A DNA stretch of 64,000 nucleotides. Source: DASQHY01 sp035602605. Its GTDB lineage: Bacteria > Acidobacteriota > Terriglobia > Acidiferrales > UBA7541. Each line of letters starts with the position of its first letter. The stretch's first letter is position 1. The stretch spans positions 31,227 to 95,226 of the forward strand of contig DATNLZ010000082.1 in NCBI GenBank assembly GCA_035602605.1. The letters are read 5' to 3'. Positions 9,420-17,492 of this stretch are shown piece by piece. The position numbers were made by a program, and so were the translations under genes. The notes under the pieces are model-generated. The model ran no database searches and was not told the DNA's origin. It saw nothing but the letters and a program-made list of their open reading frames with translations.

Positions 9420-10132
9420 TGTTCGTTCGCAAACGCGCGCGACCGGTATGCGGCGGAGCGCAAACCTTTCAACGCATGTTCACGCGGCTTGGGATTCAGG
9501 GACGGCCACCGCGGTTTGAGGTTGAGTGGTTTCCGTATGCGAATCTTGTGCATACCATTCGCCTCCGCGAAGATACTGCGTATGTGCGCGTCTCGGACGT
9601 GCTGCAGCGGGCGCCGCAGGAAGTGCTTGCCGCTGCAGCGGCCCTGCTTCTCGCGCGTCTGTATCGCCACCGCGCTCCTCGGGATCTGCAAGAAATCTAC
9701 AGAGGGTTCGTCGAGGCTTCGACAACCAGACGGCGTATCGAGCGTTTGCGGATGGCCCGTGGCCGGCGTGTTTGTGGGGGGCCGCAGGGTGCGGTACACA
9801 ATCTCGCGGCTTTATTCACGCGGCTGAATCAGCACTATTTTTCGGGAGCACTGCGGCAGCCCGATCTGGGTTGGAGTGCGCGCGCCTGGCGCCGTCAATT
9901 GGGAATTTTTGATTCGGGAATACAGCAAATCGTTCTGAATCGGCGGCTCGATCGCGTCACGGTTCCGGGGTGCGCGGTCGAGTATGTTCTTTACCATGAG
10001 ATGCTGCACGTCAAACATCCTGTGCGCCGCGCGGCCTGTGGGCTCCAGGCCCATTCGCCTGAATTCCGCCGTGCCGAAAAAAGATTTGCAGAGTACGACA
10101 AGGCGCGAAAAATCCTGGCCCGTCTAGCCTGA
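9419..10132 (+). CDS. SprT-like zinc metalloprotease-type protein
   Basis: This 237-residue protein starts at 9419, overlapping the preceding stop by one base. The C-terminal half carries HEMLH at residues 193-197 within YHEMLHVKHP, a zinc-binding HExxH motif, followed by HSPEFRRAEKRF, which fits the SprT/YgjP-like gluzincin pattern where a further His completes the site. The N-terminal half is basic, with many Arg, and has no recognisable domain. There is no export signal, so it should act in the cytoplasm, unlike its two exported upstream neighbours. SprT-like proteins are linked to proteolysis or cleavage of DNA-protein crosslinks in eukaryotes; a link to uvrA is tempting but inferred. Confidence 0.75.
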   Translation: MFVRKRARPVCGGAQTFQRMFTRLGIQGRPPRFEVEWFPYANLVHTIRLREDTAYVRVSDVLQRAPQEVLAAAAALLLARLYRHRAPRDLQEIYRGFVEASTTRRRIERLRMARGRRVCGGPQGAVHNLAALFTRLNQHYFSGALRQPDLGWSARAWRRQLGIFDSGIQQIVLNRRLDRVTVPGCAVEYVLYHEMLHVKHPVRRAACGLQAHSPEFRRAEKRFAEYDKARKILARLA

Positions 10133-10187
10133 GTGTGGACCGCAGGGATCCTTAAGCCAGCGGCCAGCAAGCAAAGTCCAACTGACG

Positions 10188-10637
10188 TTAGCTTGAAGGG
10201 GATTTCCTCTTCCGGCGGTCCAGTTCCTGCCACAGCTTGGCGACATGCTTGCGGATTTTCTCGGCGTCTTCCGCGTGCGGATAAAGATTGAGATATTTCT
10301 CAAAAGATTTTGCCGCGGCGTTCTTTAATCCTTTTTTTTCCTGTGCTTCGCCGAGATACTTGTACGGCAGGGCGTAGCCGGGGTGGTACATTGCGGCATC
10401 CTGGAAGCGATCGATGGCAGCATCGTAGTTGCCTTTGCTAAGATAATATCTGCCAACCTCGATCGATTTTTCGGAGCGCTGCGGATCCCAGAGGGGTTGT
10501 GCGGGATCAGGAGCTGTCGCGGGCTCGGCCTTCCGGGGATTCTTCTGCTGTGCCTGCCCAAGGGCGCTTGCAACAAGAAGGCACGATAGACACATCGCGA
10601 GCGTCAAACGAATCCATTGGCTAGGGCACAAATTCAT
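10188..10637 (-). CDS. Small exported TPR protein
   Basis: This 149-residue protein is read right to left and diverges from uvrC. A GTGAGG site seven bases before the ATG supports the start. It has a signal peptide (LTLAMCLSCLLVASALGQAQ) containing Cys residues but no clean lipobox, then two to three TPR units (SIEVGRYYLSKGNYDAAIDRFQDAAMYHPG and ALPYKYLGEAQEKKG, shown here as separate pieces), and a basic tail. It resembles small BamD-like or YfgC-associated TPR proteins in size, but nothing specific identifies a complex. It converges with the SprT-like gene, 55 bases apart, with no clear terminator between. Confidence 0.75.
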   Translation of the reverse strand: MNLCPSQWIRLTLAMCLSCLLVASALGQAQQKNPRKAEPATAPDPAQPLWDPQRSEKSIEVGRYYLSKGNYDAAIDRFQDAAMYHPGYALPYKYLGEAQEKKGLKNAAAKSFEKYLNLYPHAEDAEKIRKHVAKLWQELDRRKRKSPSS

Positions 10638-10755
10638 GCGTGGACCTCACCCGATTCGATTCGCTATCATGAAAGATGCCCGAGCCTCAGCCGAACCCAA
10701 AGCCAGCGGAAACGCATCCATAAAGTAGTATCTGAATAGCGATTGTACTCCGACC

Positions 10756-12591
10756 ATGGATCTCGATCAAAAAGCCGCTGGTCTTCCCGTAGGGCCCGGG
10801 GTGTATCTGTTCAAGGGTGCCGGCGGGAAGATTCTGTATGTGGGCAAGGCCGGATCGCTGCGCAGCCGCGTGAAATCCTATTTTCTTGAATCTCGCTCGA
10901 TTGATGCGAAAACCGGATCGCTGGTGCGCGAAATTACTGATCTGGAAACCATCGTTGTGGACAACGCGCGCGAGGCGCTGGCCCTTGAGAATCAGCTGAT
11001 CAAGCGCCACCAGCCAAAATTCAACATACTTCTGCGCGACGACAAAACGTATCCGTACATCCGTTTTACCGCGTTCGAGAAGTATCCGCGCGTGTACGTG
11101 ACCCGACGCCTGCGCAAAGACGGATCCATGTATTTCGGGCCGTATTTCCCGCACAGTCTCGCGCACCGGATTGTGCATTTCATTCACAAGCATTTTCTCG
11201 TGCCGTCCTGCACCGTAGACCTGGAGCGCCATCATCCGCGACCGTGTTTGCAGTATTACATTCATCGCTGCCTTGGTCCTTGCGTGCAGGGATTAGTCAC
11301 CGATGAGCGTTATACCGAGGCTGCACAAGACGTGCGCACGTTTCTCGAAGGGCGCCGCCACGACCTGATCAAGAGCCTAGAAGCGCGGATGCAGGCGGCT
11401 TCCGGAGAAGAACGCTTCGAACAGGCTGGGGCGTACCGCGATTTGCTGCGGACTGTCGCGGATATCGAAGAGCGGCAGAAAATTGCGGCCGCGCAGGGCG
11501 ACGATACCGACGTGCTGGCCTATTACGCGGAACCTCCACAGGTTGCCGCGAACCTGTTTCATTTGCGCGGCGGGCGAGTGGTGGACCGCCGGGATTTTTA
11601 CTGGGAAGATCTGGCCGAATTCGACCCAGCTGAATTTGTGCCCTCTCTGTTAAAGCAGCTTTACCTCGAATCCGAATATTTGCCGCGCGCCATTCACGTG
11701 CCCGTTGATTTTGAAGATTGTGAATTGCTGGAGCAGGCTTTGGCGGAGCGCGCGAAACATCGCGTAGAAATACTCACGCCCCAGCGCGGGCAAAAGCGCG
11801 CGTTTCTCGAGCTCGTGGAAAAAAACGCCAAGCATTCATTTGACCAGCGTTTTCGCGTGCTGAAACCCACTTCCGCAGCGATCACCGAAGCCCTGCAAAG
11901 CGCTTTGAATCTTCCCGAGCCGCCGAAACGAATTGAGAGCTTTGACATCTCGCACATCCAGGGCACCGACACGGTGGCCTCGATGGTGGTGTGGGCCGAT
12001 GGGCGCATGAAAAAATCAGATTATCGCAAGTTTATTATTCGCAGCGCTGCCACACCAGGGCAGAGCGACGACTTTGCGAGCTTGCAGGAAGCAGTCGAAC
12101 GGCGCTACAGCCGCTTGCGGGCCGAGAATAAACCTTTGCCAAGCCTCATATTGATTGACGGCGGAATCGGGCAATTGCATGCCGCGGCAGCAGCGCTCGA
12201 GAAATTGCAGATCATCAACCAGCCTCTGGCAAGCATTGCCAAAAAAGAAGAAATAATTTATGTGCTCGGACAAGAAGACGAACCCGTCAAACTCGAGCGA
12301 CACTCGCCGATTCTGCACTTGATCCAGCAGATTCGCGACGAGACACATCGCTTCGCGGTAACTTTTCATCAACTCCGCCGCGGTAAGCGGCAAGTGCGCA
12401 GCGCCCTGTTGGAAATTCCGGGCGTGGGCGAGCGCACCGCAAAAAAACTCTTGCGAAGATATGGCAGCATCGCCCATCTGCGTGAGATTGGGCTCGAGGA
12501 ATTGAGCCTGCTGGTGACGCGAACGCAGGCCGAGCGAATCGTGCAATATTTGAACGCCGAGCAGCCCGCGCCGGCAGTCGAGATCGGCTGA
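10756..12591 (+). CDS. uvrC: UvrABC system protein C
   Basis: Dual-incision endonuclease of nucleotide excision repair, 611 residues. Domains in order: the GIY-YIG nuclease (GVYLFKGAGGKILYVGKA, residues 15-32) which makes the 3' cut; a Cys-containing segment (CTVDLERHHPRPCLQYYIHRC, split here only by reading) typical of a subset of UvrC; a UVR motif around residues 200-240 that binds UvrB; an RNase H-like endonuclease domain (ESFDISHIQGTDTVASMVVW around residue 395) for the 5' cut; and paired helix-hairpin-helix motifs at the end (EIPGVGERTAKKLL). Start ATG at 10756 gives normal length. uvrB is not in the window. Confidence 0.97.
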   Translation: MDLDQKAAGLPVGPGVYLFKGAGGKILYVGKAGSLRSRVKSYFLESRSIDAKTGSLVREITDLETIVVDNAREALALENQLIKRHQPKFNILLRDDKTYPYIRFTAFEKYPRVYVTRRLRKDGSMYFGPYFPHSLAHRIVHFIHKHFLVPSCTVDLERHHPRPCLQYYIHRCLGPCVQGLVTDERYTEAAQDVRTFLEGRRHDLIKSLEARMQAASGEERFEQAGAYRDLLRTVADIEERQKIAAAQGDDTDVLAYYAEPPQVAANLFHLRGGRVVDRRDFYWEDLAEFDPAEFVPSLLKQLYLESEYLPRAIHVPVDFEDCELLEQALAERAKHRVEILTPQRGQKRAFLELVEKNAKHSFDQRFRVLKPTSAAITEALQSALNLPEPPKRIESFDISHIQGTDTVASMVVWADGRMKKSDYRKFIIRSAATPGQSDDFASLQEAVERRYSRLRAENKPLPSLILIDGGIGQLHAAAAALEKLQIINQPLASIAKKEEIIYVLGQEDEPVKLERHSPILHLIQQIRDETHRFAVTFHQLRRGKRQVRSALLEIPGVGERTAKKLLRRYGSIAHLREIGLEELSLLVTRTQAERIVQYLNAEQPAPAVEIG

Positions 12592-12688
12592 CCTCTGCAC
12601 CGGTTTGCGCAGCTGGATGTACGTGCGCTCACGGGTGTGCTTGCACCTCCTGGAGCGCTGTGCTAACTTCAAAATGGAGGAATTTCTA

Positions 12689-12985
12689 ATGGCTGAGAAC
12701 ATCGGTTCCAAAGTTACTTATTTCATGGTGGGCATCGGCATTGGCGCTTTGGTAGGCATCTTGTTCGCCCCGAAATCAGGCGAGGACACCCGGGATTATC
12801 TCCTACAGAAGGCCGACGAGGGCAAAGATTACGCACAGAAAAAGGCGCGCGAGCTTCGTGAACGCGCCGAGGACCTCCTGGAACGCAGCAAAGAGGTAGC
12901 TCGCGGGCAGAAGGATTCGATCAGCGCAGCGGTTGAAGCGGGCCGCGACGCATACCAACGCGAAAAAGCCAAAGCGGCGCAGTAG
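12689..12985 (+). CDS. YtxH-domain envelope stress protein
   Basis: The ATG at 12689 is chosen because GGAGG at 12676-12680 lies eight bases before it; the frame is open further upstream without coding character. The 98-residue product has one N-terminal membrane helix (YFMVGIGIGALVGILFAPKSG) with the glycine-zipper and APKSGE-turn typical of YtxH, followed by an amphipathic charged helix of about 65 residues. Proteins of this type are small general-stress membrane proteins of unknown mechanism. It is followed 62 bases later by a DUF948-type protein, a pairing often seen in bacteria. Confidence 0.82.
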   Translation: MAENIGSKVTYFMVGIGIGALVGILFAPKSGEDTRDYLLQKADEGKDYAQKKARELRERAEDLLERSKEVARGQKDSISAAVEAGRDAYQREKAKAAQ

Positions 12986-13047
12986 CGCTGGCAACTCCAG
13001 TGGATCGAGAATAAAGCGCGCTTGCGGCGCGGGATATAGGGGCCTGA

Positions 13048-13563
13048 ATGGAGACTTGGTTAGCCATCTTTGTTGGGGTGACGGCTACTGCTGCCGTCGC
13101 CCAGGCGATTGTTCTCACAGCTGTATATCTCCGCATCCGGCGCACCACCGACGAAGTCTCACGCGTGGCCTCTGAACTACAGGCGCGCGTCAATCCCATC
13201 TTAATGCGCGTGCAAGTATTGGTGGATGACGCGCAGCCGCGCATCAACAATATGATCGCGGACGCCGCGCACGTCGTATATCTCGCGCGTGGTCAGGCAC
13301 AAAAGGTCGATCGGGTGATCAGTGAAGCGACTGAACGCGTTCGCGGGCAATTAATTCACACCGATCGGATTTTAACCGGATTGCTCGAAGCGACTGAGGC
13401 CTTCGGCTCAGGAATGCGGCGCTCGGTGTTGCGTCCAGTGTACAAGGCTTCAGCGTTGCTGAAGGGGGTTCAAGTTGGCCTGGATTTTTTCCGCAACCAC
13501 AGACGTGCCGCGCAAAACCACGGGACGGACCGGGTGGAAGCCGAAGAAGAACTGTTCATTTAG
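13048..13563 (+). CDS. DUF948-like membrane-anchored coiled-coil protein
   Basis: This 171-residue protein begins with one membrane helix (WLAIFVGVTATAAVAQAIVLTAVYL), then a long amphipathic helical stretch (residues about 30-140) with regular heptads, and an acidic tail. An AGGGG site six bases before the ATG supports the start. The pattern matches DUF948-type proteins, which often sit beside YtxH proteins, as here. A structural role at the membrane is likely; no catalytic residues are apparent. It converges with mnmA, whose stop lies 130 bases away. Confidence 0.72.
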   Translation: METWLAIFVGVTATAAVAQAIVLTAVYLRIRRTTDEVSRVASELQARVNPILMRVQVLVDDAQPRINNMIADAAHVVYLARGQAQKVDRVISEATERVRGQLIHTDRILTGLLEATEAFGSGMRRSVLRPVYKASALLKGVQVGLDFFRNHRRAAQNHGTDRVEAEEELFI

Positions 13564-13692
13564 AATGTACTCTTGAATTTCACCGCTACGATCTTTTTCG
13601 ACAGTGGATTCAGACTTCTTGTCCCATAGGGGTGTTTCTCGACGGCTATCCAAATAGCTGTTGTCAACACAACGCATGGCGACAGCGATGGT

Positions 13693-14814
13693 TCAGTCTA
13701 TCCAGCCGCCGCCGAGAACGCGATCATCAGAATAAAAAACAGCAGCTTGGCCCGGCGTGACAGCGCGTTGGGGGATTTCAAACCGGACAAGAACACGAGC
13801 GGAATCAAGCGGCTCGAGAACGGCAGCAGCAGGTTCGTGGCGGTGGCGGATTTTTACGGTTGCGGGCAGGGGCTTCTCGAGAGCTTCGATGGACACCCAA
13901 TTAACGTCGCGGACGACGAAAGAACCTTTGCGAAGTTCGTTGTCGTCGCCAACGACGACGCGCTTGCTTGTGCGGTCGAGTTCGATCACGTAAAGTGGGC
14001 GACCTGCAGCGATTCCCAGGCCCTTGCGCTGACCGACGGTGAAATGATGAACACCTTGATGGCGGCCGACCACCTCTCCGTCGGTCGTGATGATTTCTCC
14101 CGCTGAGTCCGGAAGCGAGTCGCCGCGCTCACCAAGATATGCGGAGATAAACCGCACGTAGTTTCCCGACGGAACGAAACAAATTTCCTGGCTCTCGGGT
14201 TTTTCAGCGACAGGTAAGCTTGCCGCACGTGCGATGCGCCGCACTTCTTGTTTGGTGAGCACACCCAAGGGAAATGAAGTGCGCGACATCTGTTCCTGAG
14301 TGAGTCCGAACAAGAAATAGGATTGATCTTTCGATTCGTCACGCGCGCGGAGAAGGTCGTGTCGGCGCGAATCTGCATTCCAGCGGATACGCGCGTAGTG
14401 CCCGGTGACCAGTTGCTGAGCGCCGATTTGCCTGGCCGTACGGAGCAACTGATCAAACTTCACATGGTTGTTGCAAAGAGTGCAGGGAACCGGCGTTTCT
14501 CCCGAGAGATAAGAATTCACGAACGGCCGAATGACGCTCGCTTCAAATGTTTCCTCAAAATTGACAACGTAGTGCGGGAAGCCGAGATGCTCGGCAACAG
14601 CACGCGCGTCGTAGACATCATCGAGCGAGCAGCAGCGATGCTGTGCTGGTCCGCCGGAATGAAGCTCGGGCAAACGCCGCTGGTTCCAGAGTTGCATGGT
14701 GAGGCCGACGATGGGTTCACCCTGGCCGTGCAGCAGCGCGGCAACCGCGGAGCTATCAACGCCTCCGGACATGGCGACGACGGTGCGCGGCGGATTGGAG
14801 GTTTCCGTGGTCAT
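13693..14814 (-). CDS. mnmA: tRNA-specific 2-thiouridylase
   Basis: MnmA adds sulfur to U34 of the tRNAs for Lys, Glu and Gln. The start at 14814 (MTTETSNPPR) is preferred over the longer open frame because it places the PP-loop SGGVDSS at residues 16-22, as in the family; 373 residues result. Both active-site cysteines are visible: in PCTLCNNHVKFD and in SQEICFVP. The C-terminal beta-barrel region (VGRHQGVHHFTVGQRKGLGI) is present. The gene follows the cysteine desulfurase by 25 bases on the same strand, so sulfur donor and acceptor enzyme are probably co-transcribed. Confidence 0.96.
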   Translation of the reverse strand: MTTETSNPPRTVVAMSGGVDSSAVAALLHGQGEPIVGLTMQLWNQRRLPELHSGGPAQHRCCSLDDVYDARAVAEHLGFPHYVVNFEETFEASVIRPFVNSYLSGETPVPCTLCNNHVKFDQLLRTARQIGAQQLVTGHYARIRWNADSRRHDLLRARDESKDQSYFLFGLTQEQMSRTSFPLGVLTKQEVRRIARAASLPVAEKPESQEICFVPSGNYVRFISAYLGERGDSLPDSAGEIITTDGEVVGRHQGVHHFTVGQRKGLGIAAGRPLYVIELDRTSKRVVVGDDNELRKGSFVVRDVNWVSIEALEKPLPATVKIRHRHEPAAAVLEPLDSARVLVRFEIPQRAVTPGQAAVFYSDDRVLGGGWID

Positions 14815-14839
14815 GGTATAGAAGTCAATGACGCGGTCT

Positions 14840-16015
14840 TCATTGCGCGATCGCTGGCCGCTTATAAACCGGAGAGAGGTCGCGGAGGTGTTCCACAACT
14901 CCCGGAATGACCGACAGAGCATAGTCAACATGCTCGGCGGTGGTATAGCGACCTAAACTAAAGCGCAGGCTGGCGCGGGCATCTTCCGGCGCGAGACCTA
15001 TGGCCGTGAGAACGTGCGAGGGTGCAACGGCGCCGGACGAACAAGCCGCACCGGTTGAGCACGCCACTCCTCTTAAGTCGAGCGCGATAATGAGGGCCTC
15101 GCCTTCGACGTAGGGAATCAAGATGTTGGTGGTGTTGGGCGTACGGGCAGTCAAGCTGCCGTTTACGCGGGCTTCGGGAACCTTCGCTAGAATTCCTGTT
15201 TCAAGGCGGTCACGAAGCGAGGCGATTCGCGAGCCTTCGGCGGTAAGCGAGGCGCGCGCAAGCTCAGCGGCTTTACCGAGGCCCACGATCCCAGCAACGT
15301 TTTCCGTGCCCGGCCGATAATCGCGCTGATGATGACCGCCAAAAAGCAACGGTTTGATGTGGGTTCCGCTGCGTATGTAAAGCGCGCCGACTCCCTTGGG
15401 AGCGTACAACTTGTGGCCGGAGAGCGAGAGTAAATCCACGCGAAAACGATTGACTTCGATTGAAATTTTTCCGGCGGACTGAACCGCATCCGTGTGGAAA
15501 TAAACCTCTGCTTCGCTAGCAATCGATCCGACTTCTTCCAGCGGCTGAATGGTACCGAGTTCATTGTTGGCGTGCATCACGGTGATAAGCAGGGTATCGG
15601 GACGCAGAGCGCGGCGGATGTTGCCTGGGTCAACCCGGCCATCGCGCGCGGCGCTGACATAGGTAACTTGGACGCCTTGCTTTTCGAGCGATTCGCAGGC
15701 ATTGAGCACCGCGGGATGCTCGATGCTAGTGGTGATGACGTGCTTGGATGCGCTCCGGCTGGCTGCGACGATACCAAAGATAGCAGTGTTGTCAGACTCC
15801 GTGCCGCCGCTCGTGAAAACAATCTCGGCAGGTCTCGCGCCAATCAACGCGGCGACGGATTCGCGGGCGTGCTCGACGGCGCTTCGAGTTTTCTGTCCGA
15901 AGGAATGGATCGAGCTGGCGTTGCCGAAGTCTTCGACAAAATAAGGAAGCATCGCCCCCAGCACCTCGGAGTCCACCGGTGTCGTCGCATTGTGATCTAA
16001 GTAGATACGTCGCAT
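14840..16015 (-). CDS. Cysteine desulfurase (NifS/IscS type)
   Basis: PLP enzyme releasing sulfur from cysteine as a persulfide. The 391-residue product has the usual N-terminus (IYLDHNATTPVD), the PLP-binding Lys202 in SGHKLYAPKG, the PLP-interacting His (SIEHPAV) and Asp/Gln (HTDAVQS), and catalytic Cys325 in STGAACSSG on the flexible loop. It is group I by sequence. Its neighbour mnmA indicates a role in tRNA thiolation; Fe-S cluster supply, or selenium supply for the selenocysteine pathway implied by selC in this window, are other possibilities. No IscU or IscR is next to it. Intergenic sequence upstream (16016-16235) holds an imperfect direct repeat. Confidence 0.93.
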   Translation of the reverse strand: MRRIYLDHNATTPVDSEVLGAMLPYFVEDFGNASSIHSFGQKTRSAVEHARESVAALIGARPAEIVFTSGGTESDNTAIFGIVAASRSASKHVITTSIEHPAVLNACESLEKQGVQVTYVSAARDGRVDPGNIRRALRPDTLLITVMHANNELGTIQPLEEVGSIASEAEVYFHTDAVQSAGKISIEVNRFRVDLLSLSGHKLYAPKGVGALYIRSGTHIKPLLFGGHHQRDYRPGTENVAGIVGLGKAAELARASLTAEGSRIASLRDRLETGILAKVPEARVNGSLTARTPNTTNILIPYVEGEALIIALDLRGVACSTGAACSSGAVAPSHVLTAIGLAPEDARASLRFSLGRYTTAEHVDYALSVIPGVVEHLRDLSPVYKRPAIAQ

Positions 16016-16235
16016 ATGTCTAGCGGCATCTCCAAACTTAGAGAATAGACTCCGGTCGCGGAGCGGTCAAGATAACAGTGCCGAGCCGATGATTTACGCG
16101 AAGGCGGAGAACTCTGTTCTTCGCCTAGCTACGCCTTCTAACAGTGCCAGACCGACGTCTTACGACCCTGGCGGGCAGATTCAAAGGACGCGACTGATAT
16201 GCTAGAGTCATTCTGCGTTTCCGGAGGAAATGATT

Positions 16236-17225
16236 GTGCAACCGACCCCCTTCGACACTCTCATTCAAATGGCTGGTGGCTACTGTGTGAACCGGTCTCT
16301 TCATGTGGCCGCCAACATCGGTGTAGCCGACGCCCTGGGCGAGACCCCCAAGACGGCTCAGCAATTGGCGGAGGAGACGGGCACGAACCCCGATGCACTA
16401 GGCCGCGTACTGCGGTTACTGTCGGCCCACGGTGTGTTTAAGAAGGAGGGCGAACGCTTCGCCCACTCGCCAGCGTCGCAATTGTTACGCATGGACCATC
16501 CGCAATCGATGCGCTCGCTGGTACGGATGCTGGGCATGCCATTGTTTTGGGCAGCGTTTGGGGAACTCGAGCACACCGTGCGCACCGGTCAGCCCTCGCT
16601 CGATAAGCTTGTGCCGGGGGGATTTTGGGCTTACCTCGCGAAGCATCCAGATGCCGCAAAGATCTTCAACGAGGCCATGACCGGAAAGGCGCATGGGCAG
16701 GTTGCCGGCGTGCTCAACACGTACTCATTCAAAACTTTTAAATTGGTCGCCGATATTGGCGGCGGGCAAGGTCACCTGCTGCGCGGCGTGCTGGAGGCCA
16801 CGCCTGGGGCGAAAGGTGTGCTCTTCGATCTTCCGCACGTGATACAGAATGCTTCCGCGATAGCGTCGGAGCGGCTTAAGCTTCAGGCGGGCGACTTCTT
16901 CAAAGATGCTTTGCCGGCTGCCGATGCTTATTTGATGATGGAAGTCATCCACGATTGGAGCGATGAAGAGTCGGTGGCCATCATCTCGGCTGTGCGTCGC
17001 GCTGCACCGGCGCATGCCAAGTTGCTGCTGATCGAGTCGATTGTTCCTGACGATCCTGGTCCGGACTGGTCCAAGATGCTAGACGTGAACATGCTGACCT
17101 TGCTCACGGGCCGGCAGCGTACCAGCGCCGAGTATGCAAAGGTCTTCGAGGCAGCGGGATTCCGCTTTGTGAAAGAGATTCCTATTGGCGCCAACGTATC
17201 TATCCTGGAAGCTGTTAGGAGTTGA
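16236..17225 (+). CDS. SAM-dependent O-methyltransferase (hydroxyneurosporene/acetylserotonin type)
   Basis: GGAGG at 16223-16227 lies eight bases before the GTG at 16236 but only two before the ATG at 16230, so I choose GTG; the product has 329 residues. An N-terminal winged-helix dimerisation domain (AQQLAEETGTNPDALGRVLRLL, residues about 35-60) is followed by a Rossmann methyltransferase domain with the SAM motif VADIGGGQGHL and a post-motif FDLPHV, then the catalytic-base region MEVIHDWSDEESV. This is the class I small-molecule O-methyltransferase family (plant OMT, CrtF, TcmN-like). The substrate cannot be read from the sequence; a phenolic or polyketide hydroxyl is typical. It stands alone between the desulfurase (divergent) and a UbiD gene. 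Confidence 0.85.
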   Translation: MQPTPFDTLIQMAGGYCVNRSLHVAANIGVADALGETPKTAQQLAEETGTNPDALGRVLRLLSAHGVFKKEGERFAHSPASQLLRMDHPQSMRSLVRMLGMPLFWAAFGELEHTVRTGQPSLDKLVPGGFWAYLAKHPDAAKIFNEAMTGKAHGQVAGVLNTYSFKTFKLVADIGGGQGHLLRGVLEATPGAKGVLFDLPHVIQNASAIASERLKLQAGDFFKDALPAADAYLMMEVIHDWSDEESVAIISAVRRAAPAHAKLLLIESIVPDDPGPDWSKMLDVNMLTLLTGRQRTSAEYAKVFEAAGFRFVKEIPIGANVSILEAVRS

Positions 17226-17492
17226 CGACACGCAACATCAATGAGGGATTCTTGATGCGAGACACGCCGTGATCCGCACACGGAAACCAAAAGCTGCCCA
17301 TGTATTTTTCGGTATGGCGCTGCTTGTCGTGGCGCGGGTACCGTCTCAGCTTTGGCAGCCCGGCCGCTCACCCGATGGACGATCTGGACTCCTGAAAATC
17401 AGCGCATTAAATTCGTGCTAGAGTGACCGCTTCGACGCATTCGTTGCGGATCATGCAAGGTTCTTTGCTTGCAATTTGTCGGGGAGGAGATT

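Noticed and set aside
12016..12711. 231-codon open frame on the minus strand inside uvrC
   Set aside because: It is antisense to clearly coding, conserved UvrC sequence and has no recognisable domain or ribosome site.
14323..14910. 195-codon plus-strand frame opposite mnmA and the desulfurase end
   Set aside because: Antisense to two conserved enzymes. The length is explained by high G+C.
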